Shown in pieces: positions 1-6,371 of a stretch of DNA of 13,875 bases (positions are counted from its first letter, which is position 1; each line of letters begins with the position of its first letter). A program made the position numbers and the translations under genes. This stretch comes from Bacteroidales bacterium (GTDB taxonomy: Bacteria; Bacteroidota; Bacteroidia; Bacteroidales; BM520): assembly GCA_028701815.1 (NCBI GenBank), contig JAQVPY010000043.1, forward strand, positions 1 to 13,875, in the 5' to 3' direction. The notes below the pieces were generated by a model. The model was not told the origin of the DNA. It was given only the letters and a program-made list of their open reading frames with translations, and searched no databases.

Positions 1-2356
1 CTGTTCCTTTCATCCTGATGTTAGGGACAAGGTTGATGTCTTTTAAGAAGTTAATACCATGGTGAACACCCTTGAGAGTTTCACCTTCTATATTAACTTT
101 CTGCGGGAACAATGTGCCAGTAGCGACATAGATGGAATCGTAGTTGTCTTTTAATGACTTAAAGTCTACATTACGTCCGATTTCCTGATTGTATTTAATA
201 TTAACACCCGCTTGAACGATGAGGTCTATCTCATGTTTTAAGATGGCTTTCGGAAGTCTGTATTCCGGTATTCCGAATGCCAAGACGCCACCGGCGACGT
301 TTTCGGACTCATAAACATCTACATCATAGCCTATGTTAACCAGATAATAAGCGCATGTCAAGCCGGAAGCGCCAGATCCGATAATAGCAATTTTCTTTCC
401 GTTTTTCGGGAATGTGAGTTGCATCTTGTAGGGCATCTCGTTTTTGAACGCATAGTCGGCCACGAATCGTTTGAGGTCGCGAATGGATATCGGCTCATCA
501 ACGGTCCCGCGTCGGCATTTGCTTTCACAGGGGCGTGTACAGATTCTACCGCAAACAGCAGGGAACGGGTTCTCTTGCATGATAAGGTTGTATGCATCCT
601 GGAAACGTCCTGCCGCTATCAAAGAGACATATCCCGTTACGTTGACATTTGCGGGGCAAGTGTTTTCGCACGGGGCGATAAACATGGCGCCACAAACGCC
701 GGCGCGACAATGTTTATCATTAATATGTTCGTCATATTCTTTTCGGAAAAATTTGATAGTTGATAAAACAGGGTTCGGAGCTGTCTGTCCCAGTCCGCAC
801 ATAGCAGTCTTTTTGATGGTTTCGCCTAATTCTACGAGCAATTCGACGTCTCCCGCTTTCCCATTGCCTTCAGTGATATTCTCAAGAATTTCGAGCATTC
901 GTTTTGTTCCGACACGGCAGGCGAGACATTTTCCGCAGGATTCGTCGCGGATAAAGTCCATAAAGAAACGGGCAGTGTCCACCATACAAGTGTCTTCGTT
1001 CATTACAATAAGTCCGCCTGAGCCCATAATGGCGCCTATTTTATTAAGCGACTCGTAGTCGGCAGGGACGTTGAGGTTTTCTTTGGTGATACAGCCCCCG
1101 GAAGGACCGCCTATCTGTGCGGCCTTAAAGGCTTTCTTATTAGGTATGCCGCCACCGATATTGAATATAATGGATCCGATGGTTGTCCCCATTGGAACTT
1201 CCACGATGCCGGTATTCACTACATCGCCGGCGAGAGCGAATACCTTGGTGCCCGCGGCCCCCTTACCAATCTTGGCAAACCATTCGCCTCCTTTACGGAG
1301 AATCTTCGGTATGTTTGCTATAGTTTCAACATTATTTATAATGGTCGGCTTTCCGAAGAGACCTTTTTGAAATGGGAATGGCGGTTTTTGTCGCGGCTCG
1401 CCTCGTTTACCTTCAATGGAGGCTATCAGGGCGGTTTCTTCTCCGCAGACAAAAGCCCCGGCACCGATACGTATCTCTATGTCGAAGTCGTATTTTGTCC
1501 CGAAGAGATTTTTGCCGAGTAAGCCGTATTCGCGTGCCTGCTCAATGGCAACTTTAAGACGTTCCACGGCAATAGGGTATTCTGCACGGATATAGACATA
1601 TCCTTGTGATGCGCCTATAGCAAATGCTTCAATCATCATACCTTCTATTATGCAGTGCGGGTCGCCTTCAATAACACTCCTGTCCATAAATGCACCGGGG
1701 TCGCCTTCATCGGCATTACAGACCAGGTATTTTATGTCGCTTTTCTGGGAATAGCCCGACCTCATCTTGGTACCTGTGGGGAATCCTGCCCCGCCGCGAC
1801 CACGAAGTCCCGACGTCTCTACTTCTTTAATGATGTCTTCCGGTGTCATCTCGGTAATCGCCTTGGCAGCAGCCATGTAGCCGTCGTGCGCGATGTATGC
1901 CGCTATGTCGTTGTAATCTATAACTCCGCAGTTGTCGAGTACAATCTTAAACTGAGCCTTATAGAAATCAATGTCGTCAATGCAGGGGACATGTTTCAGA
2001 CGTGTGGAATCGTAGAAGGTATATTCTTCGACGGTCTTTTTATTTACAATATGCTGGTTTACTATTTTGCGAGCCTTTTCGTCATCTAACTTCGTGTAAA
2101 AAGTCCTGTCCGGAAGAATTAATGCCACCGGTCCTATCGCGCACATCCCCATACATCCGGTTTGGATGATGTTCACTTCGCCGGAGAGACATAATTTCTG
2201 AATCTCATCGATAAAAGCGTTTTCTACTTCTGCACAATTTGATGAAATACAGCCGGCACCGCCGCATACAAGAATGTTGTATTTATATGAGGACTGTTTT
2301 TTAAGATATGCATCTTTTAACTCGGTCAGTTGTTGGATTTTCTTAATCTTTTCCAT
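1..2356 (-). CDS. NuoF/HydB-like NADH-binding flavoprotein fused to a GltD/NfnB-type FAD oxidoreductase (C-terminus beyond window)
   Basis: The open frame runs from ATG at 2356 to the left edge without a stop: 785 complete codons, C-terminus missing. Residues 1-90 are a thioredoxin-like [2Fe-2S] domain with C31, C36, C68 and C72. A NuoF core follows, with the FMN glycine-rich motif GLRGRGGAGF near residue 180 and the NADH motif CGEETA near 305. The C-terminal [4Fe-4S] site is ESCGKCLAC near 470 plus MCGLGQ near 520. In HydB a two-cluster ferredoxin domain would normally follow. Here, from about residue 548, there is instead a GltD-type N-terminal Fe-S domain (CENTCPANVNV, then AVCGRICTRPCESKC). 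An FAD Rossmann motif GSGASG lies near 660 and GIPEYRLPK near 695. The frame was checked through the junction and no frameshift was seen. The NuoE-like gene lies 3 bp upstream. By family, this pairing suggests a flavin-based bifurcating NADH/NADPH/ferredoxin enzyme like a fused StnA-StnB. Domain calls are firm; the reaction is inferred. Confidence 0.88.
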   Translation of the reverse strand, partial: MEKIKKIQQLTELKDAYLKKQSSYKYNILVCGGAGCISSNCAEVENAFIDEIQKLCLSGEVNIIQTGCMGMCAIGPVALILPDRTFYTKLDDEKARKIVNQHIVNKKTVEEYTFYDSTRLKHVPCIDDIDFYKAQFKIVLDNCGVIDYNDIAAYIAHDGYMAAAKAITEMTPEDIIKEVETSGLRGRGGAGFPTGTKMRSGYSQKSDIKYLVCNADEGDPGAFMDRSVIEGDPHCIIEGMMIEAFAIGASQGYVYIRAEYPIAVERLKVAIEQAREYGLLGKNLFGTKYDFDIEIRIGAGAFVCGEETALIASIEGKRGEPRQKPPFPFQKGLFGKPTIINNVETIANIPKILRKGGEWFAKIGKGAAGTKVFALAGDVVNTGIVEVPMGTTIGSIIFNIGGGIPNKKAFKAAQIGGPSGGCITKENLNVPADYESLNKIGAIMGSGGLIVMNEDTCMVDTARFFMDFIRDESCGKCLACRVGTKRMLEILENITEGNGKAGDVELLVELGETIKKTAMCGLGQTAPNPVLSTIKFFRKEYDEHINDKHCRAGVCGAMFIAPCENTCPANVNVTGYVSLIAAGRFQDAYNLIMQENPFPAVCGRICTRPCESKCRRGTVDEPISIRDLKRFVADYAFKNEMPYKMQLTFPKNGKKIAIIGSGASGLTCAYYLVNIGYDVDVYESENVAGGVLAFGIPEYRLPKAILKHEIDLIVQAGVNIKYNQEIGRNVDFKSLKDNYDSIYVATGTLFPQKVNIEGETLKGVHHGINFLKDINLVPNIRMKGT

Positions 2357-2359
2357 GAA

Positions 2360-2878
2360 TTATTCCTCCTTGTATTTGTTAATGATTGAATCTAATTTAT
2401 TAATGTTCACCTGTTTGTGAACCTCATTGTCAATCATCATTGCAGGGGCTAAGCCACACGCACCGATGCATCGAGCTACTTTAAGAGTGAAATTTCCGTC
2501 TTCAGTAGTGTCGTCAACGTCAACGTTAAGTTTTTTCTTCAGACCATCGACGATTTTTTTACCACCTCTAACGTAGCAGGCGGTGCCGAGACATACCATA
2601 ATAGTGTGCTTGCCCTTTGGCTTTGTGGAGAAAAATGAGTAAAATGAAACTACCCCCGATACTTTTGAAACATGGATGTTAAGTTTGTCAGCAATAAATT
2701 GCTGTACATCAAGTGGCAGATAGCCGAAAATTTCTTGTGAAGCATGTAGAATCTGAATAAGATTGCCCGGATCGCTCTTGTAAGAGTCTATTACCTTGGC
2801 AATTTCTTCGAATTTTTCACATCGACATTCGACTTCTAACTGTTGCTGTTGGTTGTGTTCAGCGTCTTTGTCTTTCAT
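2360..2878 (-). CDS. NuoE/HydC-like [2Fe-2S] subunit (24-kDa family)
   Basis: This is a 172-residue protein of the NuoE/HydC/StnC family, a small subunit that docks on NuoF-type flavoproteins and holds one [2Fe-2S] cluster. An N-terminal helical domain (about 20-85, with FGYLP and GVVSFYSFF) leads into a thioredoxin-like fold. The cluster ligands are C96 and C101 (CLGTAC) and C137 and C141 (CIGAC). The N-terminus is longer than in the second copy at 11849-12328. It is rich in Gln, Glu and Lys and has two extra cysteines, C18 and C20. The gene lies 29 bp after the phosphatase gene and 3 bp before the NuoF-GltD fusion, which is almost certainly its partner. No Shine-Dalgarno sequence or promoter is visible in front of it, so it is probably transcribed from the start of the operon near 6246. 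Confidence 0.92.
   Translation of the reverse strand: MKDKDAEHNQQQQLEVECRCEKFEEIAKVIDSYKSDPGNLIQILHASQEIFGYLPLDVQQFIADKLNIHVSKVSGVVSFYSFFSTKPKGKHTIMVCLGTACYVRGGKKIVDGLKKKLNVDVDDTTEDGNFTLKVARCIGACGLAPAMMIDNEVHKQVNINKLDSIINKYKEE
2365..2370 (-). promoter_or_regulatory. Strong Shine-Dalgarno site for the NuoF-GltD fusion
   Basis: AGGAGG reads on the minus strand 8 nt before the ATG at 2356. It lies inside the last codons of the upstream NuoE-like gene, whose stop is only 3 bp from this start. It is the only clear Shine-Dalgarno sequence among the starts in the window. It supports this start and suggests coupled translation of the two subunits. It also encodes the Lys-Glu-Glu tail of the upstream protein, so its strength may be partly coincidental. 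Confidence 0.6.
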
Positions 2879-2907
2879 GGGATTAATAATTTAAAAATTT
2901 GCTATTA

Positions 2908-4095
2908 TTATATAAAATCAAGTGTTACTTGTTTTAAAAATTTGTTCGTTAAGCATTCTGCCAGTTTGTTTACGATATTTCTCCTGATATCCATCCCGCC
3001 TGTTATTATAGGGTCTTGGTGGGCCTTGTTAATGCCCGTTCCAACAATAAAATATATTTTGTCGCTGTTGATCAACAGTGATACTAATTTGTCTGACGGG
3101 CCGGTAGTGAGTGCAGTAGAGGTGTCATATTCTTCAAGCGTCTTTGCAGCCTTACTCAATGTAAGAACACCTTCCGTAGCAAGATTCACATCTTTAATTA
3201 ATACCTCCGGTGGCAATTCTTCATCAATAACTTCCGTGTCAACGGAATAGCTAATTCCTAAATGACGGGTGATTATATCGATTGTAGTTCCTCCACAAAT
3301 TACTTTGTTGCCTTGAAATTCCTTGAATCTTTTTGATAGTTCGTGGTCGTATTCTTTTTTATATGGAGGGCCCGTGCATACCAACAATTTACGGGGTGAT
3401 CGGAAATAGATTACTGCGCTGCTCGTGTCATCGGATGCGGTGCCCAAGTCGTAGAAATTAACGGCCTCATTTGCGATGTTGTAGGCCAGCTCGCTTGCGG
3501 ATATGTGGGTATTCTTCTTTATTGTGCGACAAATAAACTGCTCTACTTCTTCATGTCCCCAGCCGAAAGGGTGATTCAAACTACCCATTCCTGATTGAAC
3601 TACACCATCAGTCATCATAATAATTCGGTCTTCTATATGTGCCGAAAATTGGCATATATTTATGATTTTTCCCTTGTGCTTTGTGCCTGAAAGCTCAATT
3701 CGTTCCCATTGTGGGGTAAAGATATTGTTACTGCGCATGATAATGCAAGAGGGGTTGTCATATTCTACTATATGAACGGTATAATCGAAGTCGATATCTA
3801 TAATAGTAAAGGTGGAGTAGCTGATATTTCTTTCGGAGCAGACGGGCAGGGTATCCATTATGATTTCGGCGGTTTCGCGGATGCTCCTGTGTTCTTTTAC
3901 AAAATTCAGGGCCATGGATGATGTCAACATTGCTAAAACGCCGGCTTTTATGCCCGAGCCCATGCCATCGGACAATACAGCTAATACACGGCATTCGGAA
4001 TTTATACGATTAGAAAGGAACACGTCGCCGCATACAACGTTATCTTTACAGTTGTATTGCTTGCAGTTGATTTCTATGTATATACTGTCATCCAT
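2908..4095 (-). CDS. SpoIIE-type PP2C serine/threonine phosphatase, partner of the upstream H-cluster/PAS protein
   Basis: This 395-residue protein has a PPM/SpoIIE phosphatase domain over residues 15-235. The metal-binding acidic residues are present: D24 (CGDVF), D43 (SDGMGSG), D163 (TDGV) and D222-D223 (SDDTS), so it should be catalytically competent. It is probably cytoplasmic, as no membrane segment or signal peptide is seen. Residues 236-395 form an extra C-terminal domain (CTGPP at 240, CGGTT at 267, VGTGIN near 351) that I cannot assign. The start overlaps the end of the H-cluster/PAS gene by 8 bp, suggesting translational coupling and a sensor-output pair. It is a diverged paralogue of 10532-11767. 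By family, SpoIIE phosphatases dephosphorylate anti-sigma-factor antagonists or similar proteins, but no such substrate gene is in the window. Confidence 0.9.
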   Translation of the reverse strand: MDDSIYIEINCKQYNCKDNVVCGDVFLSNRINSECRVLAVLSDGMGSGIKAGVLAMLTSSMALNFVKEHRSIRETAEIIMDTLPVCSERNISYSTFTIIDIDFDYTVHIVEYDNPSCIIMRSNNIFTPQWERIELSGTKHKGKIINICQFSAHIEDRIIMMTDGVVQSGMGSLNHPFGWGHEEVEQFICRTIKKNTHISASELAYNIANEAVNFYDLGTASDDTSSAVIYFRSPRKLLVCTGPPYKKEYDHELSKRFKEFQGNKVICGGTTIDIITRHLGISYSVDTEVIDEELPPEVLIKDVNLATEGVLTLSKAAKTLEEYDTSTALTTGPSDKLVSLLINSDKIYFIVGTGINKAHQDPIITGGMDIRRNIVNKLAECLTNKFLKQVTLDFI

Positions 4096-5938
4096 TGGGC
4101 TCTTTTTTGCTGCCTGACTCGTGCGAACGAATTATTGAATGCAGCATCTGTTCTGTCTTTGCTGTGCTCTCTCCCAGCAGGTATGCCACCTGCTGTACCG
4201 TTTCCATGTTCTTTTTGATAATGTCTTGAGCTTTTTCAATGACTTCTGTTTTCAATATCTCAGGGTTGCTCATATCGTTGATGATAGCGCCCGCTATCTC
4301 ATCTTTCTGAATATTGAAAACATAGATGCTGTATATTTTATCGTTATAATCGTAATCGCGTTTTAAACTGTCGGCTTTAGCAAAAAAAAGATTCTCAAAC
4401 AGTTTGCAAAAAGGTAAGAAGAATGCGATATCCTTGTTCTCCAGCTCTTCAGGAGAAAGGCGTTTGTCGGCAAACATATTGACAAATTGCTGATTTGTCT
4501 GAATAATCCTCATGTTTTTGTTTACCATAACAATGGCCATGGGTATTTTCTTAAGCATGGAGCGCAGTGATTCGGATACTTCCTCAGCCATAGCTTCGCC
4601 GGCTTTGGCCTTTTGCTCGGAAGTAATCAACTTCGCTTTAGTATTCGACAGCTCCTCATTTGTAAGAGCGAACTTTTCAACCGACTTGCGCATCTTTTCA
4701 TACACGTATTGCCTGCACATTTCGGGCGAAGCGTATCCGAAGAAAATCGATTTGGCAAATTCCCTGCAGTTCTCATAGCCGCAGGCGCTGCATCCGATTA
4801 TTTCCTCTTTGGTGCTCTTGCCGATTTTATGTAATATGTTTTTTATCGTGTTTTCATCCGGTGAAACCGGTTTCTGATTATCTTCTTTATTGAAACTTCT
4901 CGACAAATCCAACTCCGAATATGTCTTTATCTCATCTTCCCACTGTTCTCTGACAAAGTTCTTTAGGCGTTTTTCTACATAATTAATTACTAAAGATCTC
5001 CTTAGATATTTTCCCCCACCTTTTGACATTCCAGGACCCATTATACATCCGTCACAATATAATATGTCTAAATGTTGCTTTATCTCAACGTGGTCTTTAA
5101 ATTCCTGAATGGCAGAGATGCAGTTTTCTCTTCCTGTGGTACATAATATTCTACCCGTCAGCAGATCTTCATTGATGTCAACGGCCTGCAACATCCCTCT
5201 GCTGATGGGAAATAGCGAGCCCTTATGTGCTATTGGGGGGTCAAACTCGGAGAACGGAACGGAGTTTTCAGTGATTTGTGCCTCGGCGAACATCTGTCGA
5301 ATCTCCTGAAATGACAGTACATAATCAATAACTGAGTCGCGCTGTCTGTTGATATCTGATTCTCTTTTCGCGGCAAAGCACGGAGTGATGAGAACGATGG
5401 GGACATCATACCCGTGTATTTTGCGTAGGACTTTTGCCGTGGCTACTGCAGGGGTGACTATCGGGGCAAGATTTCTGATTAGTTCCGGATAGTATTTTTC
5501 TATATAATAGATTACGGCGGGGCAATAGGAAGAAATATAATATCTGCCCCTAAATTCCTGAAATAGCTTTAAATATTGTAACGCTACAAGGTCGGCACCG
5601 AAAGATATCTCGTTAACATGTGCAAAACCTAATGATTTGAACATGCCTACAAAACTTCTGTAATCCGTGATGTCGGAAAATTCTCCTGAAATGCTGGGTG
5701 CTACAATGGCAATGACATCATTACGCTTTTCTAATAATCTTTTTACGGATTCTTTGTCGCTTCTGGTTATTATGGCATTCTGAAAACAGACCGTGGTGCA
5801 ACTGCCGCAACTGATACATAAGTTGTCTAAAATATCAAAAACTCCGTCATGAACACGTATTGCCTTTGCGGGACACGTGCGTACACAAGAATAGCACAGT
5901 TTGCATTTCTCATTATCAATATTGATCAATGACGCCAT
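4088..5938 (-). CDS. Putative sensory [FeFe]-hydrogenase-like protein with ferredoxin, H-cluster, FeS and PAS domains (copy 1)
   Basis: This is a 616-residue protein. Residues 1-55 hold two [4Fe-4S] sites (C12, C15, C18, C22 and C41, C44, C47, C51). Residues 75-330 are an [FeFe]-hydrogenase large-subunit-like domain. Its three H-cluster loops are SSYCP (C139), TPCFAAKRE (C187, E193) and YCDGCIMGPG (C295, C298). In catalytic enzymes the first loop reads TSCCP. Here the proton-relay cysteine is Tyr138, while the cluster ligand C139 is kept. An FeS domain has C383, C386, C391 and C408. A coiled coil spans about 410-455, a PAS domain about 456-560, and a conserved helical tail (LLGE at 587-590) ends the protein. 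This architecture, beside a phosphatase gene, matches the sensory hydrogenases (HydS/Hfs type, group C). It probably binds an H-cluster and signals H2 or redox state instead of turning over. It is a paralogue of 8658-10514. Confidence 0.87.
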   Translation of the reverse strand: MASLINIDNEKCKLCYSCVRTCPAKAIRVHDGVFDILDNLCISCGSCTTVCFQNAIITRSDKESVKRLLEKRNDVIAIVAPSISGEFSDITDYRSFVGMFKSLGFAHVNEISFGADLVALQYLKLFQEFRGRYYISSYCPAVIYYIEKYYPELIRNLAPIVTPAVATAKVLRKIHGYDVPIVLITPCFAAKRESDINRQRDSVIDYVLSFQEIRQMFAEAQITENSVPFSEFDPPIAHKGSLFPISRGMLQAVDINEDLLTGRILCTTGRENCISAIQEFKDHVEIKQHLDILYCDGCIMGPGMSKGGGKYLRRSLVINYVEKRLKNFVREQWEDEIKTYSELDLSRSFNKEDNQKPVSPDENTIKNILHKIGKSTKEEIIGCSACGYENCREFAKSIFFGYASPEMCRQYVYEKMRKSVEKFALTNEELSNTKAKLITSEQKAKAGEAMAEEVSESLRSMLKKIPMAIVMVNKNMRIIQTNQQFVNMFADKRLSPEELENKDIAFFLPFCKLFENLFFAKADSLKRDYDYNDKIYSIYVFNIQKDEIAGAIINDMSNPEILKTEVIEKAQDIIKKNMETVQQVAYLLGESTAKTEQMLHSIIRSHESGSKKEPNG

Positions 5939-5970
5939 TCGACGGTTGTATTTTAGTTAGTAATTATATA

Positions 5971-6216
5971 TCAGGTCATTAAAGTCTCGTCAAGTAGTTT
6001 TATTATGGATTCTTTAGTTACATTCTCGTAAGTGTGTCGATCTATTATCACTATGGGCCCCTTACTACATAATGAAGAACATAATTGCCCTCTGAAAGGT
6101 ACCTTAGCCGAAATTTTGTTTTTTGTAAGATAACTTTTAATAATCTCCGTGGTCTGTCGGTTCCCTCTCATAAAGCAGGAACTACCTAAGCAAATAATGA
6201 TTTCATGCTCTTTCAT
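5971..6216 (-). CDS. Small thioredoxin-like [2Fe-2S] ferredoxin, first gene of the leftward operon
   Basis: The predicted protein has 81 residues, essentially one NuoE-type thioredoxin-like [2Fe-2S] domain with C9 and C14 (CLGSSC) and C46 and C50 (CSSLC). It has no NuoE helical domain and no partner domain, so it is a free-standing electron carrier or a small subunit. An upstream in-frame ATG at 6264 would give 97 residues. I prefer the ATG at 6216 because a good Bacteroidetes-type promoter (6251-6282) overlaps the first codons of the longer version and would start transcription near 6246. The shorter form also begins right at the conserved domain. The gene lies 32 bp before the H-cluster/PAS gene, so it may pass electrons to or from that protein. 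The rightward operon has no equivalent. Confidence 0.82.
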   Translation of the reverse strand: MKEHEIIICLGSSCFMRGNRQTTEIIKSYLTKNKISAKVPFRGQLCSSLCSKGPIVIIDRHTYENVTKESIIKLLDETLMT

Positions 6217-6250
6217 AGCATCGACGACTTGTTTTATGAAAAAATTCTGC

Positions 6251-6282
6251 CAAATGTAAGACATTAAATTTTTTTATGCAAA
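6251..6282 (-). promoter_or_regulatory. Bacteroidetes-type promoter for the leftward operon
   Basis: On the minus strand, TTTG (6282-6279) is followed after 20 nt by TACATTTG (6258-6251). This matches the Bacteroidetes -33 TTTG and -7 TAnnTTTG consensus with normal spacing. Transcription should start near 6246, about 30 nt before the ATG at 6216. The promoter lies in AT-rich divergent DNA and should serve the genes from the small ferredoxin to the NuoF-GltD fusion, since no later gap in the operon shows a promoter. Confidence 0.65.
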
Positions 6283-6321
6283 TTTTTTTAACATTTTTTT
6301 AAAAATTTCTATAATTTTTTT
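6266..6321. repeat. Four T7 tracts and an 11-bp direct repeat between the divergent promoters
   Basis: Runs of exactly seven T begin at 6269, 6283, 6294 and 6315. The first two are part of the direct repeat AAATTTTTTTA (6266-6276 and 6280-6290). The last three runs are spaced 11 and 21 bp, close to one and two helical turns, so the segment is probably intrinsically bent. It lies between the two promoters and could act like an UP element or a site for a DNA-architectural protein. The low complexity of AT-rich DNA is the alternative explanation. Confidence 0.5.
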
Positions 6322-6323
6322 AT

Positions 6324-6331
6324 TACATTTG
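6324..6331 (+). promoter_or_regulatory. Bacteroidetes-type -7 element for the rightward operon
   Basis: TACATTTG matches TAnnTTTG and is identical to the -7 element of the leftward promoter. Transcription would start near 6336, about 36 nt before the ATG at 6372. No good TTTG -33 element is present; the region upstream is T tracts. It should drive the NfnAB fusion, the second H-cluster/PAS gene and the second phosphatase, which are tightly spaced. Confidence 0.5.
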
Positions 6332-6371
6332 CTCTGTAATTTTAAGATTTAATAAATTAATTTTCCTTTCT

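Noticed and set aside
471..1058. A 195-codon plus-strand open frame, with others at 419-763 and 1655-2089
   Set aside because: They lie opposite the NuoF-GltD fusion, which has clear conserved motifs throughout. Their translations show no recognisable domain.
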